Below, one piece after another: positions 38,598-46,850 of a DNA stretch of 64,000 bases. The notes under the pieces were generated by a model. The model worked only from the letters and a program-made list of their open reading frames with translations. It made no database searches and was not told the DNA's origin. The stretch spans positions 619,376 through 683,375 of the forward strand of contig NZ_AZSJ01000007.1 in the NCBI RefSeq assembly GCF_000516555.1, given 5' to 3'. A program made the translations under genes and the position numbers. Position 1 is the first letter of the stretch. Each line of letters begins with the position of its first letter. This DNA comes from Afipia sp. P52-10. GTDB lineage: Bacteria > Pseudomonadota > Alphaproteobacteria > Rhizobiales > Xanthobacteraceae.

Positions 38598-39404
38598 ATG
38601 TCGCGCACCTCCGCCACCACTTCCGCCCCGCAACTTGCCTCCCTGAAAAGCCTGCTGCGCGAACTGTATGAAGGCGCGACGCCGCGTGGCGTCCGCTTCC
38701 GCTACGGTCTGCTGGCGTTCGATATCGTCACGGTGCTGTTCATCATCGCGACCTCGTTCCTGCCCTCGACCAACGTCACCGACATCATCGACGTCGTCTT
38801 CGGCATCCTGATCCTCGCCGACTTCGCCGCGCGGCTGTGGATCAGCCGCCGCCGCTGGCGCGATCTTGGCCGCATTTCGACCTGGGCCGACGTCGTCGCC
38901 ATCGTCTCGTTCCTCGCGCCGCTGTCCGGCGAAGGCGGCGGCTTCCTGCGTATCCTGCGCACGCTGCGGCTGTTGCGCGACTACCAGATGCTGGCGCGGC
39001 TGCGCAGCGACAGCTCGTTCTTCCGCCGCAACGAGGAAGTGTTCATCGCGGTGACCAACCTCGCCGTCTTCATCTTCGTAATGACGGCGATCGTCTACGA
39101 GACGCAGAAATTCCGTAACCCGCAGATCGCTAATTACGCCGACGCGCTCTACTTCACCGTCACCGCACTGACGACGACAGGATTCGGCGACATCACCCTG
39201 CCCGGCACCAGCGGCCGGTTGATCTCGGTGGTGATCATGATCTTCGGCGTCACGCTGTTCTTCAACCTCGCCCGCGCGCTGCTCAGCCCGAACAAGGTGC
39301 GCTTCCCCTGCCATGCCTGCGGCCTGCAGCGCCACGACGCCGACGCCGTCCACTGCAAGGCCTGCGGCACATTGCTCAACATTCCGGACGAGGGGTTGAG
39401 GTAG
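38598..39404 (+). CDS. Voltage-gated K+ channel-like protein with C-terminal zinc ribbon
   Basis: 268 residues. Six helices of the voltage-gated cation channel fold. S4 is arginine-rich (FLRILRTLRLLRDYQML), followed by a pore loop with the filter ALTTTGFGDITLP (~190-200), a TxGFGD form of the usual GYGD. After S6 (ISVVIMIFGVTLFFNLARAL) the tail carries CHACGLQRHDADAVHCKACG, a four-Cys zinc ribbon (residues ~238-257), in place of the RCK or cyclic nucleotide domains usual in such channels. It would sit in the inner membrane as a tetramer. A 14-base imperfect tandem repeat lies just before the start. It follows uvrA by 62 bases. Confidence 0.8.
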   Translation: MSRTSATTSAPQLASLKSLLRELYEGATPRGVRFRYGLLAFDIVTVLFIIATSFLPSTNVTDIIDVVFGILILADFAARLWISRRRWRDLGRISTWADVVAIVSFLAPLSGEGGGFLRILRTLRLLRDYQMLARLRSDSSFFRRNEEVFIAVTNLAVFIFVMTAIVYETQKFRNPQIANYADALYFTVTALTTTGFGDITLPGTSGRLISVVIMIFGVTLFFNLARALLSPNKVRFPCHACGLQRHDADAVHCKACGTLLNIPDEGLR

Positions 39405-39469
39405 CTATTAGGAATGACGGTCAAGGCGCATTTACAAGCACGATCAAATCCAAACGTTTCTTGCCTCAT

Positions 39470-39934
39470 TTATTCCGCCCACTTCTCGCCCGGCTGCAAT
39501 CTCCTGAACCGCGCCGTCCAGGCTTTACGCAAACTCTCCTCGCTCACGCCGTCGTCATAGCTCGGCGATGACAACGGCGATGCCTTCGTCACAGCGATGA
39601 CGACGATGGCGCGGATGCGCGGCGCCAGCGCGGTGTTGAGCCTTGCCAGCAGCGTGTCGAACTCCGCCTCCCCGCGCGCGACGATTTTTGCCGTGCCGCT
39701 GATGCGGCAGCCCTTGCGCGTGAACACGTCGACGAAGTTCACCTCCGCCTGCGAATTGGTTTGCAGATTGCGGATGCTTCCGGGCGAACGGATTTCGCCG
39801 AAGGCGATGGTGGCGTCGTCAAGCACGGTGAAGGTGCCCTTCGGCGACACGCTGGGCCGGCCGTCCGTGGTTACGGTGGCGAGAAACCCGAGCGGCTGCT
39901 CGCCGATCAGGCGTTTCATCTCATGCGTCAGCAT
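39470..39934 (-). CDS. Pyridoxamine 5'-phosphate oxidase-family (FMN-binding split barrel) protein
   Basis: 154 residues of the flavin-binding split-barrel fold. Typical segments are QPLGFLATVTTDGRPSVSPK, DDATIAFGEIRSPGSIRNL and QAEVNFVDVFTRKGCRISG. This family includes many reductases of F420 or FMN with unknown substrates. The C-terminal part (SSPSYDDGVSEESLRKAW) is a helical extension common in the group called pyridoxamine oxidase-related. Monocistronic; convergent with the channel gene. Confidence 0.78.
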   Translation of the reverse strand: MLTHEMKRLIGEQPLGFLATVTTDGRPSVSPKGTFTVLDDATIAFGEIRSPGSIRNLQTNSQAEVNFVDVFTRKGCRISGTAKIVARGEAEFDTLLARLNTALAPRIRAIVVIAVTKASPLSSPSYDDGVSEESLRKAWTARFRRLQPGEKWAE

Positions 39935-40094
39935 CGGCCGCCTCCGGCTTGCTTTTCTAGCTTACGAGCCTGAGTTAAACTAACCGAGAACGGACGGGCG
40001 CGCCCGGGGGCTGCGACACTGCCGCCCTGCAAACAGTCCGGAACAATCAGGCGGCGCAGCGGTTCCCTCTGCACTCACATCACGGGGAAGACGG

Positions 40095-40292
40095 ATGAGC
40101 GAACGCGATCATGAATTGCTTGTCGGCCGGGCGGCACTTCGGCTTTGGGGCGAACTGCCGCGGGAGATCCAGGAAAAACTGTTCGAGACGGCGGCCCCGA
40201 GAGACGATCAGGTCCGTCACAACCTGGCGGTCTTCCTGCACGAGCGGCATCCGCGCACCGCGCACCCGCCGAAACCGACCGCATTCGCCTAG
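40095..40292 (+). CDS. Small conserved-looking soluble protein (65 aa)
   Basis: Starts MSERDHELLVGRAALRLWGE and ends KPTAFA. The middle, LPREIQEKLFETAAPRDDQV, is amphipathic helix, and LAVFLHERHPRT is a basic patch. No domain is recognised. A weak GGGGAAGACGG lies before the ATG at 40095. Probably real because of its even codon use and size, but unproven. Confidence 0.5.
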   Translation: MSERDHELLVGRAALRLWGELPREIQEKLFETAAPRDDQVRHNLAVFLHERHPRTAHPPKPTAFA

Positions 40293-40366
40293 CATACCTC
40301 CGCCGTTGCATTCGCCGTCCGGCTGGCTACCCTTCACGCCGCAGGCAGCATGATGCGAGGTTTGCC

Positions 40367-40840
40367 ATGGCGGAGAGCGAGAGCGGTGGTCGCGTCCACG
40401 AAGGCGGCTGCCTGTGCGGCGCGGTTCGGTTCAGCGTCGCCGGCGCGCCGCTGAACGTGCGCATCTGTCATTGCCGATTCTGCCAGAAGGCGCATGGCGC
40501 GCCATTCCTCGCCCGCGCGGTGTTCGACCAGCGCGTCGTCCGCTTGCAGGGGCCCATTGGCCGCTATCCGTCGTCGCCAGCGCTCGATCGCCTGTTTTGC
40601 CAGCAATGTGGCACCCGCATCGGCGCCTGGCGCGTGAACGGCAGCGTGATCGGCCTCGCCCTTGCCCTATTCGATGATCGCGATACGTTTACGCCGACCG
40701 AGCACGTCTGGATCAGTTCAAAGCTGCCGTGGCTGGCCATCGACGATGGCCTGCCACAATATCGCGAGGGCGTGCCGCAGCCAGACGTAATGCCCCTGTC
40801 CGCGCCCGTATTGGACGTGCAGCCTGTGACCTGCGACTGA
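40367..40840 (+). CDS. GFA-family (glutathione-dependent formaldehyde-activating-like) protein
   Basis: 157 residues from ATG 40367 after GCGAGG. It carries the GFA zinc-binding cysteines: GGCLCGAVRFSV, ICHCRFCQKAHGAPFLARA and FCQQCGTRIGAWR. Gfa enzymes help glutathione react with formaldehyde, but most family members, including this one, have no tested activity. C-terminal segments KLPWLAIDDGLPQYREG are usual. Monocistronic. Confidence 0.82.
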   Translation: MAESESGGRVHEGGCLCGAVRFSVAGAPLNVRICHCRFCQKAHGAPFLARAVFDQRVVRLQGPIGRYPSSPALDRLFCQQCGTRIGAWRVNGSVIGLALALFDDRDTFTPTEHVWISSKLPWLAIDDGLPQYREGVPQPDVMPLSAPVLDVQPVTCD

Positions 40841-41100
40841 GGGAAACGTGCTGTGTTGCGGCCGCCCCCTGAAGAGCGCATCTTCGATGCGCGTCTTGAA
40901 CGATGAGGCTTGTGACGACGTGCTCGCTATGCGGCCGGCGAGACTGAGGCTGTAAGAGCCCGTTGCCAGCCGTGGCCTCAGTTCGAGATGTGGGCGACGG
41001 TTCAGGCCTAACGGCCCACGCGGGCAACCGCCCCTTACATGGAGAAGCGCCTCGATCCGTGTCCACCAGCAATGTCGAAAAGCGCGCGAGAAAGCTGAGC

Positions 41101-41502
41101 TCAGCCGTCGTTCCGCACCACCGACAGCATGGCCACCTTGTGCGGATACTTGCGCGCGTAGCGGGTCCAGTAACCCAAGAGGCCGTTGTCGATCTCCTGC
41201 AACTGCCAGAAGCGCCGCGTCAGCGGTTCGGTCGCCCTGGCGAAGGCCGATCCGTAGTACCAGCCGGAGAACTTGTCGTCCGGCAGCGTGCTGATCATCG
41301 ACCAATGCGGCTGCGCCAGCGCATAGGCCTGCTCGAACAGCTCCGCCTGCTCGAAGGCCTCCAGCTCGCGCAGCGCCCAGATCGTCTCCTTGGAATAGTC
41401 GTGGTGCGGCCAGTTGCCGAAGTGCCAGCCGAGATCATCGAGGGTGATGCTGACATCGAGCGGGTGCACCACGGCCATCGCGTGCAGACCGACCGGCAGC
41501 AT
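41101..41502 (-). CDS. Hypothetical protein, N-terminus uncertain
   Basis: 133 residues are counted from the ATG at 41502. The frame stays open upstream to 41640 with plausible coding sequence (ILACPTHDGLFDLLSEELQR, then LPEFTGGDLDQHLRRLR), but no ATG, GTG or TTG exists in that part. The start is therefore either far inside or the gene is shifted near its 5' end. The rest (SITLDDLGWHFGNWPHHDY, DKFSGWYYGSAFARATEPLT) reads as a soluble, well-ordered protein. No family recognised. Confidence 0.5.
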   Translation of the reverse strand: MLPVGLHAMAVVHPLDVSITLDDLGWHFGNWPHHDYSKETIWALRELEAFEQAELFEQAYALAQPHWSMISTLPDDKFSGWYYGSAFARATEPLTRRFWQLQEIDNGLLGYWTRYARKYPHKVAMLSVVRNDG

Positions 41503-41800
41503 GCGCAGGCGACGCAGATGCTGGTCGAGATCGCCTCCTGTGAACTCCGGCAGGCGCCGCTGCAGCTCCTCTGATAGGAGGTCGAACAGCCCGTCATGGG
41601 TCGGACAGGCCAGGATGGGATGCGCGTTTGTGTCAACGGTGCGACACCCATCCTATCATCCTTTTCGTCTCGCTCCGGCGCTTGCGGTTATCCCAACGGC
41701 AAAATGAACACCAGATGAAGGGCGGCGGGGTGCCTGTTTCTGCATCGGCGGCTGTGTCATGATAGCCACAAATCAAAACGACGAAGAAGAGGAAACCACG

Positions 41801-42886
41801 ATGCGGGCAGCCATTTTCAGAGACGGACAGATCGTTGCCGATACACTGCCTGATCCTGTTCCGGCGGCCGGCCAGGTGTTGGTGAAGACGCTCGCCTGCG
41901 GTATCTGCGGCTCCGACCTGCACGCCCGCAAGCATGCGCACCGCATGGTCGAACTGTCCCGGCACCTGAGCAACGGGCGCAGGCCGATGGACCTATCGCG
42001 CGACGTGGTGTTCGGCCACGAATTCTGCTGCGAGGTCATCGACTACGGCCCCTCCACCCAACGAAAGTTCAAGCCCGGCACGCGGGTCTGTTCGGTACCA
42101 GGCCTTCTCACCGCCACGGGGCCGCAGAGCATCGGCTACTCCAATGACAATGTCGGTGGTTACGCCGAGCGCATGCTGCTGTCGGAAGCGCTGATGCTGG
42201 AGGTGCCGAACGGCTTGCCGGCCGAGCACGCGGCATTGACCGAGCCGCTGGCGGTCGGCATCCATGCGGTCGCAAAAGCCAACGTGCAGGGCAACGAGGT
42301 GCCGCTGGTGATCGGCTGCGGTCCGGTCGGGCTTGCCGTGATTGCCGGGCTGAAGCTGAAGGGCTTGCACCCGATCGTCGCCGCCGACTACTCGCCCGCA
42401 CGCCGGGCGCTGGCGGAGAAGATGGGTGCGGATGTGGTGATCGATCCGGCCAAGGTGCTGCCGTTCAAGACCTGGGCCGAGCATGCGCAGATGACGCCGG
42501 AGCAGAAGGCCGCGCGCTCACCGATGCAAGCGCTGCTGCCCGCGCTGAAGCCTGCGCTGGTCTTCGAGTGCGTCGGCGTCCCCGGCGTGATCCAGCAGAT
42601 TTTCGAAGGTGCGCCGCGCGATGCCCGGATCGTCGTGGTCGGCGTCTGCATGGAGACCGACCGCTCCGAGCCGATGCTCGGCATCATGAAGGAGCTGAAT
42701 GTTCAGTACGTGCTGGGCTACACCCCGGCTGAGTTCGCAAGCTCGCTGCACCTCCTGGCGGAGGGTAAGGTGGAGGCTGCACCGCTGATCACCGGCAAGG
42801 TCGGCATCGATGGTGTTGCCCAGGCGTTCACCGACCTCGGCAATCCCGAGCGGCATACCAAGATCCTGGTGGAGCCATGGCGTTAG
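41801..42886 (+). CDS. Zinc-dependent alcohol dehydrogenase-like MDR enzyme
   Basis: 361 residues from ATG 41801 with AGAGGAAA upstream. Medium-chain dehydrogenase: catalytic zinc Cys in LACGICGSDLHARKHAH, the GHEF segment (VFGHEFCCEVI), and the NAD fold GCGPVGLAVIAGLK. The structural zinc loop of four Cys found in many alcohol dehydrogenases is missing (FKPGTRVCSVPGLLT). Insertions after the first motif (RMVELSRHLSNGRRPMDL) are typical of a group of bacterial dehydrogenases without known substrates. Its substrate is not assigned. Confidence 0.82.
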   Translation: MRAAIFRDGQIVADTLPDPVPAAGQVLVKTLACGICGSDLHARKHAHRMVELSRHLSNGRRPMDLSRDVVFGHEFCCEVIDYGPSTQRKFKPGTRVCSVPGLLTATGPQSIGYSNDNVGGYAERMLLSEALMLEVPNGLPAEHAALTEPLAVGIHAVAKANVQGNEVPLVIGCGPVGLAVIAGLKLKGLHPIVAADYSPARRALAEKMGADVVIDPAKVLPFKTWAEHAQMTPEQKAARSPMQALLPALKPALVFECVGVPGVIQQIFEGAPRDARIVVVGVCMETDRSEPMLGIMKELNVQYVLGYTPAEFASSLHLLAEGKVEAAPLITGKVGIDGVAQAFTDLGNPERHTKILVEPWR

Positions 42887-43203
42887 CCGGTTGGGGACAC
42901 GCTGCTGAGCCCTGCACACGAACGGTCCGCCACCGAACAGAAGTCGGTCGCCACCGCTATTCCCGCCGGCGTGCAATACACAGCGCTGTGCATTCACGTA
43001 ACATGTGAACCAGAGTCCAAGCGTAAACGCTCTGGAACCGGTCACGCTGCGATGCAACGCGATCCTCACCGCCGCGTTTTCGCGCATGCAGCCATGCAAG
43101 GAGCGGAACATGACGGCGATGCGCCCGTGGCGGCTTTACCTGCACTGGGGTTGATCCTACCTGCTGCGATGAGAAAAGCAGAGCAGTCCAGGACATCCGC
43201 CTC
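42887..43203. other. Intergenic spacer with a small perfect palindrome
   Basis: No gene is seen. CACAGCGCTGTG at 42979-42990 is a perfect 12-base palindrome that could be an operator for the acetyltransferase gene at 43204; this is only a guess. Confidence 0.45.
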
Positions 43204-43503
43204 ATGCAGCAGCCGTTGACCCAGACCGTGCAGCACGATCCGTCGCGCCATCGCTTCGAACTGGCCGTCGACGGCGAAACGGTCTTCACCGAATATCGAT
43301 TAACGCCCGGCGTTATTACGTTTCTGCACACGCTGACGCCGCCGCGCTTGCGCGGCCGAGGACTCGCGGCGATCGTCGTGAAAGCGGCGCTGGATTATGC
43401 GCGCTCAGAAAAACTGCAAGTCGTGCCGGCTTGCTGGTACGTCAATGAGTATATCGATACCCACCCTGAATTTCAGGATCTGCGGGTTCAGCGCGCAACG
43501 TAA
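43204..43503 (+). CDS. Small GNAT-family N-acetyltransferase (YidJ/Acetyltransf_CG type), copy 1
   Basis: 99 residues. Core pattern RHRFELAVDGETVFTEYRL, then ITFLHTLTPPRLRGRGLAAIVVKAAL, with the acetyl-CoA loop R-G-R-G-L. The C-terminus WYVNEYIDTHPEFQDL is the other conserved segment. These short GNATs are thought to acetylate small molecules or proteins, but no target is known. A second member lies 142 bases downstream. Confidence 0.8.
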   Translation: MQQPLTQTVQHDPSRHRFELAVDGETVFTEYRLTPGVITFLHTLTPPRLRGRGLAAIVVKAALDYARSEKLQVVPACWYVNEYIDTHPEFQDLRVQRAT

Positions 43504-43644
43504 GCTTGCGCACCATGCGCGGCGTGAATGGAAGGCATGAGCGTACTTCCGTGGCTCGGCTGCGCGCACCATGCTTGATGATCCGAACTTCAAACTTCGT
43601 TCGTCGCCGCGTCATCACGCGCAAGAACAAGAAGGATTTCTCGC

Positions 43645-43920
43645 ATGCCTCCAACACTTCGCAACAACAAATCGCGGAGCCGGTTCGAGCTCGAGATCGA
43701 CGACTATGTCGCATTCGTCGATTATCAGCTTTCGCCAGGCACGATTGCGCTCGTCCATACCGAAGTGCCGAAGGAGCTTGGCGGCCGCGGCATCGGCTCG
43801 ATCTTGGCCAAGGCCGTGCTGGAGAACGTTCGCGCGCAAGGCCTCAAGGTGGAGCCGCGCTGCGAATTCCTCGCCGGCTACATCAAGAAGCATCCGGAGT
43901 TCGCGAGCCTGGTCAGCTAA
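43645..43920 (+). CDS. Small GNAT-family N-acetyltransferase (Acetyltransf_CG type), copy 2
   Basis: 91 residues from ATG 43645 with AAGGA upstream. Same pattern as the preceding gene: SRFELEIDDYVAFVDYQLSPG, LVHTEVPKELGGRGIGSILA, EFLAGYIKKHPEFASLV. The two copies have clearly diverged, so this is an old duplication. It is closed by a strong bidirectional terminator. Confidence 0.8.
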   Translation: MPPTLRNNKSRSRFELEIDDYVAFVDYQLSPGTIALVHTEVPKELGGRGIGSILAKAVLENVRAQGLKVEPRCEFLAGYIKKHPEFASLVS

Positions 43921-44020
43921 GCTTCGTTCGCGCGTCGCAGGTTGTTGCCTGCGCGCCGGGATCAGGCGTGTCGCAACTTTTTGCGACACTTTACCCGGCA
44001 GCCCTGCAGTCGCAGTCAAC

Positions 44021-44047
44021 GAAAAGCCCGCCAACGGCGGGCTTTTC
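44021..44047. terminator. Strong bidirectional terminator
   Basis: GAAAAGCCCGCC (44021-44032), loop AAC, GGCGGGCTTTTC (44036-44047). Ends the GNAT pair (+) and the DUF3597 gene (-). Confidence 0.85.
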
Positions 44048-44101
44048 TGATGCATGCTGCGGATCGATCGCGCTCAATGGCGCGCCAAACGGCGGGCGTC
44101 C

Positions 44102-44482
44102 TTACTTCAGGTCGTCCGGAACCTTGCCGCCGTTCGCGGCGAGCTTCTGCATGACCTGCTTGTGCAGCCAGATATTCATCGACGCGGAGTCGCTCGTATC
44201 GCCGGTGTAGCCGAGTTCCTTGGCGAGTTCCTTGCGAGCGCCCAGGCTGGAATCCAGATCGAGAACCTTCATGAGGTCAACGATCGAGGTCCGCCAGTTG
44301 AGCTTTTCCTTCTTCTCGGAGGCCGCCTTTTCCAGAATCGGCACGATATCGACGGTCTGGGCAGGTGCGGCTGTCGCCGTTCCGGCCGATGCGCCTCCGC
44401 CTGCTGCAGGCGCAGTTCCTGCCGGAGCAGCTTGAGCGCTGTTGCCGAAGATCGCGCCCATAATTTTTCCGAAGATGCTCAT
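44102..44482 (-). CDS. DUF3597-domain protein
   Basis: 126 residues. The N-terminus MSIFGKIMGAIFG is amphipathic, then an Ala/Gly/Pro-rich linker leads to the DUF3597 core (residues ~42-124): VDIVPILEKAASEKKEKLNW, TSIVDLMKVLDLDSSLGARK, ELAKELGYTGD and MNIWLHKQVMQKLAANGGK. A small helical domain with distant likeness to LysM-linked proteins in other bacteria. Function unknown. The ATG at 44482 is well placed. Confidence 0.82.
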   Translation of the reverse strand: MSIFGKIMGAIFGNSAQAAPAGTAPAAGGGASAGTATAAPAQTVDIVPILEKAASEKKEKLNWRTSIVDLMKVLDLDSSLGARKELAKELGYTGDTSDSASMNIWLHKQVMQKLAANGGKVPDDLK

Positions 44483-44899
44483 GTCTAACTCCCGATGATT
44501 AAACCAGTGGTTCGAGAAAGGACGTTCAAGACGACAGACTTACACAAACCTTGGGATCATAAGCTTAAGCCGCCCGTTCCCGGTTGCCAATGTGCCCTGC
44601 AACAATCCGCAGCGCCAGGTTAACAGGTCAATATGGCAGATACGGTATTACAAAGAACCGGATGTCTTTACCGCAAATTTGTGACGATTGTCCTAGCCAG
44701 TACCCCTGCCTGTCACTGAACAGTGAGTGCATTCTACCGAAATTCGCGTTATCCTGCCTCAACAGGTCGCGGCTTTGCCAACACGGCATCCCTTCGCTCG
44801 CGCTTGGTTTTGATCGCGGTCACGTCGTTGTCCGGGATGGGCACGCGCGAAAGTATCGTGTGCTGTCTTCGTCCACGGACGCTTAGGGAGATAGCGATC
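44483..44899. other. Divergent spacer, no gene seen
   Basis: No coding frame is supported. A small inverted repeat TCACTG-AA-CAGTGA lies at 44713-44726. The long frame from 44723 is rejected because the DUF2189 protein starts at 44900 with a good ribosome site. Confidence 0.5.
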
Positions 44900-45799
44900 A
44901 TGGCAACTCCACTCACCACCATTCAACACGGTACAAGCAGCGCGGCCGATCCTGCGGCGCCGGTCGTCCGCAAGCTGCATCTCGACGATATCGGCACCGC
45001 ACTCCGCAACGGCCTCGAAGACTTCAAAGCGATGCCGAGCCACGCGGTCGTCCTCTGCATCATCTATCCGGTGCTCGGCCTGGTGCTGGCGCGCATGGTG
45101 CTCGGCTATTCGGTGATGCCGCTGCTGTTTCCGCTCGCCACCGGCTTTGCGCTGGTCGGACCGTTCGCCGCCATCGGCCTTTACGAGATGAGCCGTCGTC
45201 GCGAGCTCGGCGAAGAAGTCTCCGCATGGCACGCCTTCAAGGTCCTGCGCTCGCCGTCGTTCTCCGGCATGCTCGGCCTTGGCGTGCTGTTGCTGGCGTT
45301 GTTCGTGACCTGGATCGCGACCGCGCAGGCGATCTACGTCTGGACGTTCGGCAATGCCCCGGCGGCAACGATCCCGGATTTCGTGAGCCGGGTTCTGACC
45401 ACACCGGAAGGCTGGTCGCTGATCGTCGTCGGCTGCGGTGTCGGCTTCCTGTTCGCGCTGGTGGCCCTCTGCGTGAGCGTCATCTCCTTCCCGATGATGC
45501 TCGACCGGCATACCAGTGCGATGGATGCGATGGTCACCTCGATGCGCGTCGCGGCCGCGAATCCGGTCGTGATTGCCGCCTGGGGCTTTGTCGTGGCGGC
45601 GCTGCTGCTGCTCGGAACGATCCCCTTCTTCCTCGGCCTCGCCGTGGTCGTTCCGCTGCTCGGCCACGCGACGTGGCACCTGTATCGCATGGCACTCGAA
45701 CCGAACAGCCAACCGCGTTACGAGCCGCCGCCGAAAGTCTATCATTCGGCCGCGGAATTCCCGGTGTCGCTATTCCCCTGGGCACGCGACAAGCACTGA
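44900..45799 (+). CDS. DUF2189-domain membrane protein
   Basis: 299 residues from ATG 44900 with GGGAG upstream. A soluble N-terminus (VRKLHLDDIGTALRNGLEDF) is followed by six hydrophobic helices. DUF2189 markers are HAVVLCIIYPVLGLVLAR, FALVGPFAAIGLYEMSRRRE, SFPMMLDRHTSAMDAMVTS and HATWHLYRMAL. The ends are charged. Members often lie near cytochrome oxidase genes and are of unknown function; no such genes are present here. Confidence 0.82.
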   Translation: MATPLTTIQHGTSSAADPAAPVVRKLHLDDIGTALRNGLEDFKAMPSHAVVLCIIYPVLGLVLARMVLGYSVMPLLFPLATGFALVGPFAAIGLYEMSRRRELGEEVSAWHAFKVLRSPSFSGMLGLGVLLLALFVTWIATAQAIYVWTFGNAPAATIPDFVSRVLTTPEGWSLIVVGCGVGFLFALVALCVSVISFPMMLDRHTSAMDAMVTSMRVAAANPVVIAAWGFVVAALLLLGTIPFFLGLAVVVPLLGHATWHLYRMALEPNSQPRYEPPPKVYHSAAEFPVSLFPWARDKH

Positions 45800-45919
45800 G
45801 TGCAAATCCAGGCGCGGTCTTCGGATCGCGTCCGGTCGCCTGGCCTCAATCCAATTGATTGTCCCGCTGCCATTTGGCATGCAAACTACCGAGCCAAGGA
45901 ACCTTCTCGGCACGGCACG

Positions 45920-46756
45920 ATGTTTGACGGACTGGTATTCGCAGGCGGCGGCAATCGCTGTTACTGGCAAGGCGGTTTCTATGAAGCTGCCGCCGACCGG
46001 CTCGGCCTTGCGCCGAAGCTTGTCGTCGGCGCAAGCGCTGGCGCATTCGCCGCCACCTACTCGCTGCTCGGCATCGGCGATAAGGTCCGAGAGCTTGTCA
46101 TCGGCAGCTGCGGTACTCATCTGAAGAATTTCGATATCGCAGCGTGGCGACGTGGCGAACCGCTCTGCCCGGTCGGGCCGATGTATCGCGCGCTGCTCGA
46201 CACGGTCATCGACGCTGCCGCGCTGGCGAAGCTGAACACGCTGACTGATCTGCAATATGCGATATCGCGCATGCCGCGCTGGCTATCACCAATCAGTGGT
46301 GCGGCTCTTGGCATTACTGCCTATCAGCTCGAGAAGAAAATTCTTCATCCGGTGCATCCGACCTTCGGGCGCAGGCTTGGTTACACCTCCGAGTTCGTGC
46401 GGACCCGCGATCTCTCCGATCCAGAGCCGCTACGCGAAGCGTTGATGGCCTCCGGCGGCGTGCCGCCGTTTATGCCGGTTACGCTGGTGAACGGGCGGCC
46501 TGCCTTCGACGGCGGTCTCGTCGACAATGTGCCGGTCGAACCGCTGGAAGCGATCGAAGCCGCGGGCGGTCAGACGCTGGTCCTGCTCACCCGCGTTTAC
46601 AAGCGCCTGCCGGTCGTGCGGGGGCGCACCTACGTTCAGCCCTCACAACCGGTTGGCGTTGGCCAATTCGACATCACCAATCCAAAAGGCATCCGCGCGG
46701 CTTACGAGCTCGGCCGAAAGGATGGCACTGCGTTCGCAGCCACCATCCGCACATAG
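45920..46756 (+). CDS. Patatin-like phospholipase
   Basis: 278 residues. Full patatin signature: the oxyanion loop FAGGGNRCYWQGG, the nucleophile elbow GASAGAF (Ser), and the Asp of the catalytic dyad in AFDGGLVDN. Such enzymes cleave acyl groups from lipids. No signal peptide is seen. The start at 45920 is the conserved opening MFDGLVFAGGG, not the longer frame. Monocistronic and convergent with the DAHP synthase gene. Confidence 0.85.
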   Translation: MFDGLVFAGGGNRCYWQGGFYEAAADRLGLAPKLVVGASAGAFAATYSLLGIGDKVRELVIGSCGTHLKNFDIAAWRRGEPLCPVGPMYRALLDTVIDAAALAKLNTLTDLQYAISRMPRWLSPISGAALGITAYQLEKKILHPVHPTFGRRLGYTSEFVRTRDLSDPEPLREALMASGGVPPFMPVTLVNGRPAFDGGLVDNVPVEPLEAIEAAGGQTLVLLTRVYKRLPVVRGRTYVQPSQPVGVGQFDITNPKGIRAAYELGRKDGTAFAATIRT

Positions 46757-46850
46757 CCGGGCTCGAGGTGCCCGCCGCTCAAGCGCGATGAAATGGATCA
46801 ATCGTCATGCGCGTGAGCACATTGTTTGAGCATGCTCCTTGGGTCATGCT

